From contig JARDYH010000002.1 in the NCBI GenBank assembly GCA_029215795.1, forward strand, positions 361,486,973 to 361,550,972: a stretch of 64,000 nucleotides of DNA. The letters run 5' to 3'. Of this stretch, positions 1-10,298 are shown piece after piece. Position 1 is the first letter of the stretch. Each line of letters opens with the position of its first letter. Under the pieces are notes generated by a model. That model ran no database searches. It was given only the letters and a program-made list of their open reading frames with translations, and was not told the origin of the DNA. The position numbers and the translations under genes are program-made. The DNA comes from Anniella stebbinsi. Taxonomy: Eukaryota > Chordata > Lepidosauria > Squamata > Anniellidae.

Positions 1-287
1 TTGAAATGCGCTTTAGAAGTAGTTAATGCGGAGAATTTCTTGTTCACATAGTCAAAATGCTCTTTAACGGCCACAGAAAAATAAAACTCGCTATTTAACG
101 CGCATTCGATAATACGCATAATCGGAGAGAAAAAGCGCCTCAACTCCCGATTTGCGCTCCGCTCTTGTAGAGGTAAATTTTTTAATGATACTTCAAAGAG
201 CTTTAAACGTCTCGTGTAGAGGCAGCCAAAGATGCTCAGCTTTGAAGAACGGGACAGCTGGTGTTCCCTTAACCCAAGGGGGCTCAT
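1..287 (-). other. Open reading frame running off the window edge, unrecognised
   Basis: On the minus strand an ATG at 287-285 opens a frame of 95 codons that has no stop before the window ends. It contains the stretches RRLKLFEVSLKNLPLQ and EFYFSVAVKEHFDYVNKKF. A second minus frame overlapping it (about 345-205) also reads as plausible protein for about 45 codons. The sequence is richer in A, T and CpG-containing words (GCG, CGC) than its neighbours. I do not recognise a family. It could be a fragment of a transposon ORF, an unrelated exon or chance. Confidence 0.3.
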
Positions 288-985
288 TGCGCTCCAGCCC
301 TGCATTCACAGTGAACACGGGCTTGTGAACATACATATCCAGCATCCTGTTTCTCACACCGGCCAACCAGATACAAGTTGCATGGACAGGGCCAGACCAC
401 TGGGCCTACCCTCTGCGTAGGAGTACAACTGGATACTACCCAGAGGGATCCCAACATCTCCATTTAATGGCACCCAGGCAGCAGGTTCTGGGAAACACCT
501 TTCCCTGCCTGAGATCTTGGTACAACCAGGGCCTGCCAAAGCAGACAAGGCTTGTCTAAATGAAGAAACAGGCTTGCGCTCCAGGCCAGCAGGTGGGCAA
601 ACTGCTCAGGGAGCTTTGCTGTGGGCAGGCACAGGTTTGCACGCTGGCAACGTTGGAAGGGGTGGCTGGCTTACAAGCCTGCGCAAGCTTCCGCACCATG
701 CAGCCCCCCAAAACAGAACGCCAGACAGGATGTGGTACAGGCCTCCCATTTCCTCCCACTTTGGCCTGGATCCCATGATCCCTGCGCGTGGACAGAATTC
801 GCTTCTGCCTGCTCATGCAAGCACAGTGTGACCTGTTTCCTCATGCAGACTTTGGATCCAGCCCTTGAACCTCTGGAGTGGCTTTTTGGGAGGTGTGAAG
901 GGCTGGACCTGGCATGTGGTGGTGGTGGTGGTGGGGAATCACTTGCGCTGTGTGTGAGCCCAACTCCTTTTTATCGATGCGTGGA
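288..985. other. No feature recognised
   Basis: Apart from a short GGT/GTG run at about 919-935, this stretch contains only short overlapping open frames with no recognisable domain. It may be old degraded repeat or intron sequence. Confidence 0.4.
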
Positions 986-1340
986 GATCTTGAGCTCTCC
1001 ACTGATGAGCAGCAGCAGACCGAACGGAAAACCAGCAAGCGGCAGAAACGAAAGGGGAGACGATCAGCGTGCCTCTGAAAGACGCATTTTCAAAGTTTTC
1101 CATGAGGCACTGGAAGCTTTTGAAGCAAGTGCTGTATTGTGAGGAGGAAGCCCCAACTCTGCACACCGTCCAATTAAAAGCCTTACAGGATTACTTGAAC
1201 GCTTTTTGTCTGCAGCAGCTAATAAATTAGGCATCCGGACTCCTAAAATCCCATTACGAAGCAGCCTTAAGAGATGTTCGCTCCATTGCAAAACTGGAGG
1301 TGTACGGTTGCTCCAGCTCTATTTGCCAACACCTTAAGAT
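986..1340 (+). pseudogene. Possible degraded coding sequence, unrecognised
   Basis: Protein-like text continues on the plus strand across frame changes and a stop. A lysine/arginine-rich stretch, TERKTSKRQKRKGRR, is followed in another frame by FSMRHWKLLKQVLY and VQLKALQDYLNAFCLQQLIN. A stop comes next, then LLKSHYEAALRDVRSIAKLE in a further frame. This pattern suggests an old retrocopy or a decayed transposon ORF rather than an exon. I could not match it to a family. Confidence 0.25.
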
Positions 1341-1929
1341 GGACAAATGATTTACGTGAGTTACAGGCCTGACCTTTGAGGCTTCTGTGAAAAGTGATTC
1401 CCACATGCACCGGCCAGCAAGGCAGCACATATGCCAAGTGGCTGGAGGTAGAGCACAGGGCTGAGGAATAGATAGCATGTCAGGTATCACGCCGTGAGCA
1501 TACAAGTGAGGCGCATGGTTTCATCCCAGGAGGCTGATGCAGAACATCCAGTACCTGCAATTAGCCAGAATGGTGGAACCTCCAGCCAGATTTCTGCTCT
1601 ATAAACACTTCACCTCCTTACTAAGCAAACAAGCATGGCACCGGAGCTGAGTGGTCCTCAGAACACAGGTCAGTTTGGAAACGCCTCGTGCTTTCAGAAA
1701 GGCAGGAATTAAAATGTAAGGACCACTCCCGTTCCAGGGTCTGAGCAAGCTGCATCCTAGCAGGATTGAGGGGCAGGTTAATTATGGAATAGGGGCCACT
1801 CAATAAGGGCAAAGATGGGATTCAAGGACATGCAAGTTCATGGGCCAAACATCAGTCCCACTGGGTCAGGATGTTGTAGACTGTATTCTCCCTTATGAGC
1901 CTGCCGGTCCCCTGAGGTCTTCAGGGGAG

Positions 1930-2316
1930 GCCCTTCTCTTGGTCCCACCACCATGACAGGCATGCCTTGTGGGAACATGGGAGAGGGCCTTCTCGGTGGC
2001 TGCCCCAGGGCTCTGGACCTCCCTTCCCAGGGAAGCTAGACTGGCTCCCTCCTTGGTGTGCTTTCAGAGCCAGGCTAAAGCTTTTCTGTTTCAGCAGGCC
2101 TTTGGGGAGTAGTTTGGACCTCTGTGGATGTGTTGCTTATATCTTGGGTTTTTATTGTTATTATTTGTATTTGAAATGTTTTAAATGTTCTAAACATTTT
2201 AAAATTGTACTATGTTTAATTATATTTTCAATTTTTGTATATCTCTATTTGTTTTAACTGTACATGTTTGAATTTGTAAGCCTCCTTGAGTCCCAGTATT
2301 GGGAAAAAGGTGGGAT

Positions 2317-2347
<31 letters not shown>
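1930..2347 (+). mobile_element. L2-like LINE 3' fragment with (ATC)n tail
   Basis: Plus-strand reading shows the decayed end of an L2-type ORF2 (RAFSVAAPGLWTSLP-like text near 1980-2030). An AT-rich 3' UTR and a TCA/ATC trinucleotide tail at about 2319-2347 follow. It is 5' truncated with several frameshifts. Confidence 0.55.
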
Positions 2348-2599
2348 TTCTCCTTCCTAGAACAGTCCTTTTAGCCAAATAGATCATGACCCCCCTTTCT
2401 TTTTTGCTGTCTCCATAACATTCTATCAGTAAAACAAACGTGCATTGCGAGCAAGACTAAATAGATGCTCCTGACTGCTACTTGAAGTGATCCTTCTTCC
2501 AAATCTGAGCCCAAAGAGGCAACAGAACTCCCCATGTCCTATCTCGTATACTACTTGGTGGAAATACTGGCCGTTCTGGTGAAATAAAATGCAGAAATG

Positions 2600-2672
2600 C
2601 CAGCGATTGAACCTGGAACCTTCTGCATGCCACACATTCGCTTTATCACTGAGCTAAGGGCTCCTCCCCAAG
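2600..2672 (-). mobile_element. tRNA-derived SINE head, truncated
   Basis: On the minus strand the sequence reads like a tRNA promoter region: an AGCTCAGTGATAAAG box A, a TGCATG segment, and a box B GGTTCAATCGC-like segment. It matches the head of the SINE at 7035-7230. The body is missing. Confidence 0.5.
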
Positions 2673-2747
2673 GACCAAATTCTGAGACTCAAGCTCATCA
2701 TTAAGCCCCTAACGTTTTGATAGTCCCATCAAGTCATTAAAAAAAAT

Positions 2748-2995
2748 ACTTATTTATTATTGCATTTATATCCTGCCTTTTTTCCTCTAAGGAACCCAAG
2801 ACAGCGTACATAATCCTCCACCTCTCCATTTTAATCTCACATTAACAACAACCTTGTGAGGTGGGTTGGGCTGAGAGTCTGTGGCTGGCCCAAAGTCACC
2901 CAGTGAGCTTCCATGGCCGAGTGGGGACTAGAACCCGGATCTCCTGACTCCCAGCCCGACACTTTAGCCGCTACACCACACTGGCACTGCATGAG
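2748..2995 (-). mobile_element. tRNA-derived SINE, nearly complete
   Basis: Read on the minus strand it begins with a tRNA-like GTGTGGTGTAGCGGCTAAAG box A and a GGTTCTAGTCC box B. A body with CTCACTGGGTGACTTTGGGCC and CTCACAAGGTTGTTGTTAATG follows, ending in GGATATAAATGCAATAATAAA. Related copies lie at 49725-49970 (minus) and split across 23905-24740 (plus). The body resembles MIR/CORE-type SINEs of reptiles. Confidence 0.7.
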
Positions 2996-3390
2996 CAAGT
3001 CAGTCCTAAATACCTTTTCATCGATAGATCATTTCTTAATCCATCCCAAGACCTGGGCCAGGGCAAGAGAGAAACATAAATGTGTGGTTTGCTGTTCACG
3101 CCCTCAAAGCTCCCCTTTAGACGCATCCAAAAGCTCTCCTTGGACCACCGGCTGCTCTTTTCGCGCCGATCCCACCTGCACGTGCCCAGATTTCCCTTGC
3201 CTGCATCTCCTGTTCCGTTCCAGCTTCCCCACAACTCACAAGGTGCCTCACTGGAGTGCATCCTCAGCCTGGCCTCAGACCTTTTTCCCAATACAAGGCA
3301 GCAAAGTTCAGGCTCAAAACCTCCCACGCAGGCAAGTAGTTAAGGAAGTCATAACCAAGAGGCAATAGTGCTTCTGTCAAGATCAGATTT

Positions 3391-3401
3391 CCCCCCCCCC
3401 C

Positions 3402-3448
<47 letters not shown>
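3391..3448. repeat. Compound C-run/(CT)n/(CA)n microsatellite
   Basis: A run of C is followed by a TC tract and then a CA tract. Short open frames with VCVCVC or EREREG text come only from this repeat. Confidence 0.97.
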
Positions 3449-3450
<2 letters not shown>

Positions 3451-4236
3451 CGAGAGCTTCTTGCTAATGGATGGAAGCTACAACGGGAGAACTTTTTGAA
3501 CTTGGCTGAGGCTGCAAGCCCCCACTCAACGCCAAGGCTCTCCGCCAAAGAGATGAAGGGAGAAAAGACAATTTCTGGCAAATCACACCGCAAGCTGTTT
3601 TTATTACTATTCCATGTCCATTCAAGAGAGCTAATTCTACCAGGAAATTAACACTCGTTGAATTTACAGAAATGCGAGGTGTCACCCAACAGCCTTCACA
3701 AATTAGAATCATCCTGGGGGTGTAGAGGATGTGAATCCTGTTCCTGGAAGGAAGTCCGTGAGGTCACATGTGTGCCAGCCCTCTTTGATATATCTACATT
3801 CACTCTGTTCACGTCATGCATGTTGCATGCTCCTTGGCCTTCAGAGGTGTTTCAGGATCCAGAGGACCAGATGTGAGGCAGGTACATACCTCAAATAATG
3901 TATCAAGACAAGAGGCTGGCAAGGAGGCCTTCTTTAAACTGCCTCTTTCACCCCGAGGATCTTCGTAGTTATTTGCTCTCTTACGTACACAGTTCGGTGC
4001 CTGTTCTTGGGCTTTCTGGAGAAGAGGCCAAATTGTGCCTCCTTTAGATGGGGAGAGCCAGTTTTGTTTCTTCATAATATTCATAGGGGGAGGGGAGGGA
4101 GAGAACCCATTTTATAGTGACTAAACAAGAGGCCATGCCAAAAGCAGACTCTTAAAAACATCAGAACAGCCGTGCTGGATCAGACTAAGGCTCAATTCGG
4201 ATGACACAATAAACAACTGGTGTGGGGGAAACAATC

Positions 4237-4728
4237 TGTCAGGGAAAATTTAAGTTTAAGTTGTCTAAAGTTGATTGGACAAAAGTCTGAGTCTCCAGCA
4301 GGACTGAACTGCCAGCTGTAGTTAATGAGCAGATAGAGCAAGTTTTTCTATGCTGCACGAAAAGGTCTATCTGATAGTGGAAATCATTCTACTAGGATAA
4401 GATAATTGACTGTGCTGAGCCAGGGTTCAGATATGTATAAAAGACAGCTTAATAGTAATGGCTGTGTGGTGGATCAGGCTGGAGTTTATGTGGAACGGTG
4501 GCTGGTGTATGAGAGATTTGATGGAGGACTAGGCTATGCTATAGCCATAAGGAAAAACCTGTATATATCTGGAGGAACCAGTTTGCCTTGTATATATTAT
4601 ATATTGGAACACAAGTAAATGACTTGTATTATACACCATTTGCTGAGTGTGAGTATTTCTTCAGCTACTGGGATTTTTCTGGACTTTATTGCTTACTTAG
4701 CGCAGGCAGCACTTTTCTCTCCCCAACA
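4237..4728. mobile_element. Solo LTR, 492 bp
   Basis: The insert starts TGTCAGGG, ends CCCCAACA, and is flanked by perfect 5-bp repeats CAATC at 4232-4236 and 4729-4733. TG...CA ends and a 5-bp duplication are the signature of LTR retroelement integration. No internal region or second LTR is present, so it is a recombined solo LTR. It interrupts a MITE whose other copies show the uninterrupted site. Orientation is probably plus because a TATAAAA lies at 4436. Whether it is endogenous-retrovirus or Gypsy type cannot be told. Confidence 0.82.
4436..4442 (+). promoter_or_regulatory. TATA box inside the solo LTR
   Basis: TATAAAA lies about 200 bp into the LTR, a usual U3 position. It could still drive transcription antisense to DIS3L2, but only the motif is seen. 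Confidence 0.4.
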
Positions 4729-5394
4729 CAATCATCAGTTGTTTTGACTATTGTGTCATTCCAATGCTGCCATAGTCAACTCAGCGCTGATCCTCATCCA
4801 CACCACAGTTGATTATTTATTACCATGTTGTGTGGGGAGTACCCCCTAGGGTTAGCGTGAGGGTTAGGGTTAATCAACCCACCATTGACTATCGTGTCGT
4901 CCAAATTGAGCCTAAATGTCAATCTAGTCTACCATCCCGTTTCCCATAATGACCAACCACATGCCTCCTGGTAGCCCAACAAATGGAATGTGAAGGCACC
5001 TGTCCTCTTGTTACTGGTTACCAACTGCTGGAAAGCAACATGGTGCCTCTGAATATAGTGGTGCCATATATCAACCATAACCAGAGGCCTTTAATTGACT
5101 GGATTTCTGCAATCCCCTTTTAAAGCCCATCTAAGTTAGTGGCCGTCACCACATCTTGCAGTAGCAAATCCCATAAATGAATGTGTTGTCTAAAGAAGTC
5201 TAGTATTATGTAACAAGGATATGAAAGGATACACACACCCAAAAAAGTTAAGAAAATGATGATGGGTAAACCCTAAACAGTTTGGGTCTGGGGTATGTAA
5301 AGGATCGACTGTTCTCACTTGATTCTGCCCTGCTGAGGTCACCAGGGCAGGCTCTGTTGTTTATTGAAATGGAGCTGCTAGGTAATTGAGACAG

Positions 5395-5650
5395 AGCCTT
5401 CTTGGATGTGATACCCAAACTCAGAAATGCCCTCTCTCTGGAGACCCATCTAGCCTCTTCCCTGCCAATTTGTAGAAATCTGATGAAGACAGCCTTGTTT
5501 CAGCAGACTTTTAATGTGCAAGTATTTACTCCTCTGATTAGATCTGTCATTGTTGACACTGTCTGCTTCCTTGCTCTATTTTATGCTGCTCAGTTTTGTG
5601 GTTGTTTGGTTTTAATTGCCATTGTATTTTACCGTTCCTGAATATGGCTG
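5395..5650 (+). mobile_element. L2-like LINE fragment
   Basis: Plus-strand text such as RNALSLETHLASSLP and FQQTF resembles the C-terminal end of L2 ORF2 (NALP...L...FQQAF). It is followed by AT-rich UTR-like sequence, is short and decayed. Confidence 0.4.
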
Positions 5651-5943
5651 GCAGGACTTACTAACATCAAACAAAACATCACCTGCAGGGCATGTTAATA
5701 GAATTATGTCACTGATTGCAAACACCCAGGATGTCTTAATCAGTATGTAAGTAAAACAGCCGCTGGTGCAATAGAGGTGCAGTTGAGGAAGTCAGAAGCC
5801 AAAACGTTTTCTGTTAAGATTCACAGGCACGTACACGCCAGATCGTATTGCTGAATGCATATGCCCAAAGCTTTGCCAGCTGGTGGACTTACATTTCCAC
5901 TCTATTTTTTTTAAAAAAAACAAACAAACTTAAGATCTTGGAT

Positions 5944-5998
5944 TTCTTCAGCTCTGGCTTCTTCAGCTCTGGCTTCTTCAGCTCTGGCTTCTTCAGTT
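5944..5998. repeat. 15-bp minisatellite, about 3.5 copies
   Basis: The unit TTCAGCTCTGGCTTC is repeated with almost no variation. It gives an in-frame FSSGF repeat on plus and EARAE on minus, neither with any other sign of coding. Confidence 0.9.
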
Positions 5999-6686
5999 TT
6001 CAGGGATGGAAAGGGAGATCCAGGATTGCCACTGGAAGTTACAGTTGGCAGCAGCTCTGGAGCCAGGTGACACACGGGTCTCTCACAGCTTAACAGCATC
6101 TTAAGACAGTCTGTGAAATGAATGAGTGCGCAGACGCAGCATGGGTAGGTCAGCTCCCGCAACTGAATTAACCTGGCAGCCTGTGATTTTGTTCAGCTGC
6201 GACATGATCAGGTTTTGACAAATTGGACGTGATGGGTAGAAATACGTGGACAAACGGTATTTTGACTTAAGAACGTCAGGAATATTCAACGGTGGGGTCT
6301 ATGCAACGCAGTGAGCATTATCCAGGAGTGTGCCTAAGGCTGCCAGTCATTCAAGACAAATTCCTAACTACGTAGATGCGGGGACCTGTTTTGGATCTTC
6401 GTAAAATACTGCCACCGCTTCTTTTCGAGTGACAAAACCCAGGCTAGTTTCCAGAACAAGCTGCCACTGAACTGGCCCATCTTATAATACTGACTTAACT
6501 GCCAGAACTCGGCTGAGGAATCCAGACGTCAACTGTGGTGTTTTTGTGGGTCTCCACCGCCCGCTCTCCATATTCGATTTCACTCCCATCACGGCTGCAT
6601 CCTGTTTTCCAACACCAGTTACGCTTAATAGTGCTCTCCATTCTGGTCTACCTTACCAAATCATAGGACTTGGAAATGGCTTTACT

Positions 6687-6965
6687 CCAGGGATGGGCAA
6701 CTTGTCATTTCTGCCCTCCCCCCAGCCCACATTTCATGGGGCACCCTGCCCCCCAAATCACTGGTTTGCTGCTAACTTTTGGTAGCAAATCATGACAGAT
6801 GCCTAAATCATGCAACTCTCGTGTGAACACCAGCAAGATCTGGACATTTTTGCCTTGCTTAGCAGCACCAGCAATATTTTTGCTGCCACAAATTTCAGCG
6901 GTGCAGCAAGGGGCAGGGACCACAACAGAGGGAAGCAACGGACACATGTTGCCCACCTTTGCTGA
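6687..6965. mobile_element. hAT-like non-autonomous DNA element
   Basis: The left end CAGGGATGGGCAAC is inverted at the right end as GTTGCCCACCTTTGCTG. This CAGNG...GGGCAAC pattern is typical of hAT termini. No ORF is present and no clear 8-bp duplication remains. Confidence 0.6.
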
Positions 6966-7034
6966 ACTCTGACACCTCAGCCACACAGTATTCCTTCTTT
7001 ATATTAATTCTCGTACATCCCCCACCTGAAGGGA

Positions 7035-7230
7035 AGGGCCGCAGCTCAGCAGGAGAGCGCTCGCTTTGCATGCAAAAGGTCCCAGGTTCAATCTCTGGCA
7101 TCTCTAGGTAGGGCTGGGAAAGGAAACTGCCAGAGACCCTGGGGAGACCCTGCCAGTCAGTGTAGGCAATACTGAGCTAGATGGACCAAGGGACTGACTC
7201 AGCAGAAGGTGGTGGGTGTCCTATGGGCCA
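7035..7230 (+). mobile_element. tRNA-derived SINE
   Basis: The head GGCCGCAGCTCAGCAGGAG is a box A. TTTGCATGCAAAAGGTCCC and box B GGTTCAATCTC follow. The body contains CTGCCAGTCAGTGTAGGCAATACTG-like sequence and TGAGCTAGATGGACC. Copies of the same family lie at 21685-21845 (minus), 32800-32985 (plus) and 57425-57535 (minus). Confidence 0.75.
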
Positions 7231-8624
7231 CCTTGTTCACAAAGCAAAGTGTAAGAAGGAAGAAGGGGTTTGGAGAAGGTACAACAATCCAGACGGCTCA
7301 AGAGAACAAACCAAGCTACACGCTACTAGGAAGGCAACACACACATACATACCAATTGCTAGCCCACAGGGACGTTATGCTATGACCTCAAACTTTGACA
7401 CAAGAGGGTGAAACAAGACCTCACCAAGGAGAGGGATCAATTCCGTTTCAAGTCAATAGAAATACCTATTTTGTCCCAACACCTGTTCTACAAACAGTAC
7501 TTCAACAAATGAGTCCTGTAACAGAAGGTTGCAGGACAACCCCATGACTACCCCATGAAGCCTTCCTCTGCTGTGCAATTAGAGGGCTCAGGTTTGGAAC
7601 GGGTTGTCAGCCCTGAACCTGGGCATTTCATAATGATATAGTGTGTGGTTGTAGGAGGGGTGAGTTCTGGAAGGTGGACAGGGCTAATGGTTATCCGTTT
7701 TCCTTTCCTCCTAAACATTCCTATACAATGCAGAGAGGAGACTTTAACTTCACAGCATGTGCGTACACACCCGCACACCTCTAACCCTTCCCTCCACCAG
7801 GAAAAAGCTATCAAGGTTTGAGGAGGTCAATCCACTCTTCTTCTCCTTCTTCCCCAAGTCTTTCAATCCTCTCTCTAAACTGCCCCTTCAAAATTCAATA
7901 CATCCAGGAAGCTCACAGATCCTTGTCAGGCTGCTTTGAAGGGTATAGATATATAGATTCCTTTTTTTTTCTTTTGATTTACAATTATATATTCTTCCGC
8001 TTGCTTAGGAAGTCACCTGAGTATGCAGCAAGCACAACCCTATTTTTGGACGGCCCCGTTTCACTTCCAAACCGATAGACACTCAGCCATCCAGGCTTGC
8101 TTATTAGAGGAAATGATAATAAAACTGCAATCGAGCTACGCATGTCCTATCTTACGTATGGCTTTATTACTGGGTCAAAAGATCGCTCGGTTGGGAGGGA
8201 CAGGAAGCCGCAGGGCAAGGCATCTGAGGTCTCGTCCGGGCAGCTACACTGCCTCAGCTCTTCCATTAACAGTTGGTTCAAAGAAAGCTCTCCCCTCACC
8301 TATTCTATAGCTGTGTGTCATCTTTACTGAAATGCAGGCCAATTACCTCCATTAAGGATTTGTAACAATGCGGAGGCAGCAAGACAAAACGATGGGTTCC
8401 CATTTTAGTTTATTACCAAAAGTCACCATTTACCTCATTTCAAGAAGTTCCCATCACTGGAAAGTGACTCAGCCCAAGTGGAAAAGAAGAGGAGAACGTT
8501 TCCAGCTGCTTTCACTACAATTCTAGCAGAGACTGCTTGAACCTAAGCTCCAATTCTAAGCTCCAAGTTAGCACAGGACACTCCTACTTCAACCAGGACA
8601 GACTGATCTGACAGCAGCTCTCTG

Positions 8625-8702
8625 GGGTTTCAGACAGGACTCTTTCCCAGGCCTACCTGGGGCAGAATTTGGGACTCTCTACCACTGAGCTAGGGCCCTT
8701 TA
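8625..8702 (-). mobile_element. tRNA-derived SINE fragment
   Basis: Minus-strand AGGGCCCTAGCTCAGTGGTAG is the head of the 7035-7230 family, followed by a shortened body. Confidence 0.55.
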
Positions 8703-8703
8703 A

Positions 8704-9640
8704 AAGAACGTAAGAAGAACAAGAAGAACCGTGCTGGATCACGCTGGGCCTATCTAGTCCAGCATTCTGTTCACACAGTGGCCAACCCACAAACAGGACA
8801 TGAATTCAACATCACCCTCGTGCCCATCTTCCCCAGCAGCTGGTGTACAGACTGCCTCTGATACTGGATGTACTATATAGCCACCAGGACTAGCAGCCAC
8901 TGGTAACCTTCTCCTCCATGAATTTGTCTATCCCCCTTCTAAACCCATCCACATTGGTGGCCATCGCTACGTCTTGTGGTAGTGAATTACATAGTTTAAC
9001 TCTGTGAAGAAATACTTCCTTTTATTTGTCAGCGAATCTCCCACCAATCAGCTTCATGGGATTATTATTATTATTATTTATTACACTTATATACCGCCCC
9101 ATAGCTGAAGCTCTCTGGGCGGTTTACAAAAATGGATGACCCTGAGTTCTAATATTATGAGAGAGGGAGGAAAATCTCTCCCCATCTACATTCTCTACAC
9201 CAGGCCTAATTTCGTACACCTCTGTTATGTCTCCCCTCAGCCTCCTTTTTTCCAAGCTAAACAATCCCAGCTGTTGTAACCTTTCCTTATAGGGGAGTTG
9301 CTCCAGTCCCTTGATCATTTTGGTTGCCCTGCTCTGCACTTTTCCCAGCTCCACAATATCTTTTTTTAGGTGTGGTGACCAGAACTGTAAACAATATTCA
9401 ACGTATTGTCACACCATAGATTTGTAGAGGGGCAGGGCGATGTTGGCAGTTTTATTCTCAATACTTTTCTTAATTAGGCCTGACACAGAGTTTGCCTTTT
9501 TCACAGCAGAGTTTGCATCTTCATCAAGCTGTCTAACACCACCACCCTAAGATCTTTTTCTTGGTCAGCCACCACCAGCTCCGATCCCACCAGTTTATAC
9601 CTGAAGTTGGGATTTTTTTGCCCCAACCTTACTTGGCTGT
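8704..9640 (-). mobile_element. CR1-like LINE 3' portion with an L2-tail insertion
   Basis: On the minus strand the ORF2 C-terminus reads KVQSRATKMIKGLEQ, then LGLFSLEKRRLRGD, the conserved end of CR1-group reverse transcriptase ORFs. It ends with the GTCTGATCCAGCACGG-type tail that also closes the copies at 25800-26225 and 45472-45950. A 71-bp L2 tail is inserted at 9061-9131. Confidence 0.8.
9061..9131 (-). mobile_element. Ultra-short L2 3'-tail insertion
   Basis: On the minus strand it reads TTGTAAACCGCCCAGAGAG, then GGGGCGGTATATAAG and an AAT tail. It lies between ATGGG (9056-9060) and ATGGA (9132-9136), which fits a target-site duplication in the host CR1 copy. Confidence 0.7.
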
Positions 9641-9695
9641 GAGGGGGTATTTTAATGAGGATTGTACATATGATAACAGATCACCTCAACGATTA

Positions 9696-10011
9696 GGCTG
9701 ACCATATGAAAAGGAGGAGAGGGCTCATGTAACTTTAACAGTTGTAGAGAAAAGGGAATTTCAGCCAGTGTCATTTGTATGCAATTAGTTCCTGGTGAAA
9801 TTCCCTCTTCATCACAACAGTTAAAGTTGCAGGCACTATACTAGAGTGACCATATACAAAAGAAGGCAGGGCCCCTGCAACTTTAACTGTTGTGATGAAG
9901 AGGGAATTTCACCAGGAACTAATTGCATACAAATGACTCTGGCTGAAATTCCCTTTTCTCTACACCTGTTAAAGTTACATGAGCCCTCTCCTCTTTTTCA
10001 TATGGTCAGCC
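9696..10011. mobile_element. Fully palindromic mariner-like MITE
   Basis: The element is two inverted halves of about 150 bp. GGCTGACCATATG begins it and CATATGGTCAGCC ends it. AACTTTAACAGTTGTAG-type and GGAATTTCACCAGGAAC-type blocks appear in mirror order. TA dinucleotides flank it (9694-9695, 10012-10013). A related copy is at 22081-22389. It has no ORF. TA flanks suggest a Tc1/mariner-type mobiliser, but this is inferred. Confidence 0.8.
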
Positions 10012-10023
10012 TAGGCCAACATT

Positions 10024-10247
10024 AGCTCAATTCGGACAACACGATAGTCAATGGTGGGGTAATAATCAACTTTACAATTCATCTAGGGGGTATTCCCCAC
10101 ACAACATGGTAATAAATAATCAACTGTGGTGTGGATTAGGATCAGCGCTGAGTTGACTATGGCAGCATTCGGACGACACGATAGTCAATACAACTGACGA
10201 TTGTTTCCCCCACCCCAGTTGCTTATTGTGTCGTCCGAATTCAGCCA
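10024..10247. mobile_element. MITE with ATT target duplication
   Basis: The left end AGCTCAATTCGGACAACAC mirrors the right end GTGTCGTCCGAATTCAGCC. ATT occurs on both sides (10021-10023, 10248-10250). This is a short intact form of the family at 4189-4912. Confidence 0.85.
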
Positions 10248-10298
10248 TTGTCTGCTATTACCAGCAGCAGCTCCCCAAGATCTCTGGGCAAACCTATC

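Larger units (their letters stand above)
4189..4912. mobile_element. MITE with 3-bp target duplication, split by a solo LTR
   Basis: The left end is GGCTCAATTCGGATGACAC and the right end is the inverted GTGTCGTCCAAATTGAGCC. Both are flanked by TAA (4186-4188 and 4913-4915). The interior matches the MITEs at 10024-10247, 26531-26764 and 57194-57419, including TTGACTATGGCAG-type and ACCATGTTGTGTGGGG segments. It is interrupted at 4237-4728 by an LTR. It has no coding capacity. The 3-bp duplication is shared with other family members, but its sequence varies, so this is not a typical TWA-specific Harbinger insertion. The superfamily is unresolved. Confidence 0.85.

Noticed and set aside
7040..7110. 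tRNA gene
   Set aside because: The box A and B signals belong to SINE heads. The acceptor stem and anticodon arm do not fold into a tRNA.
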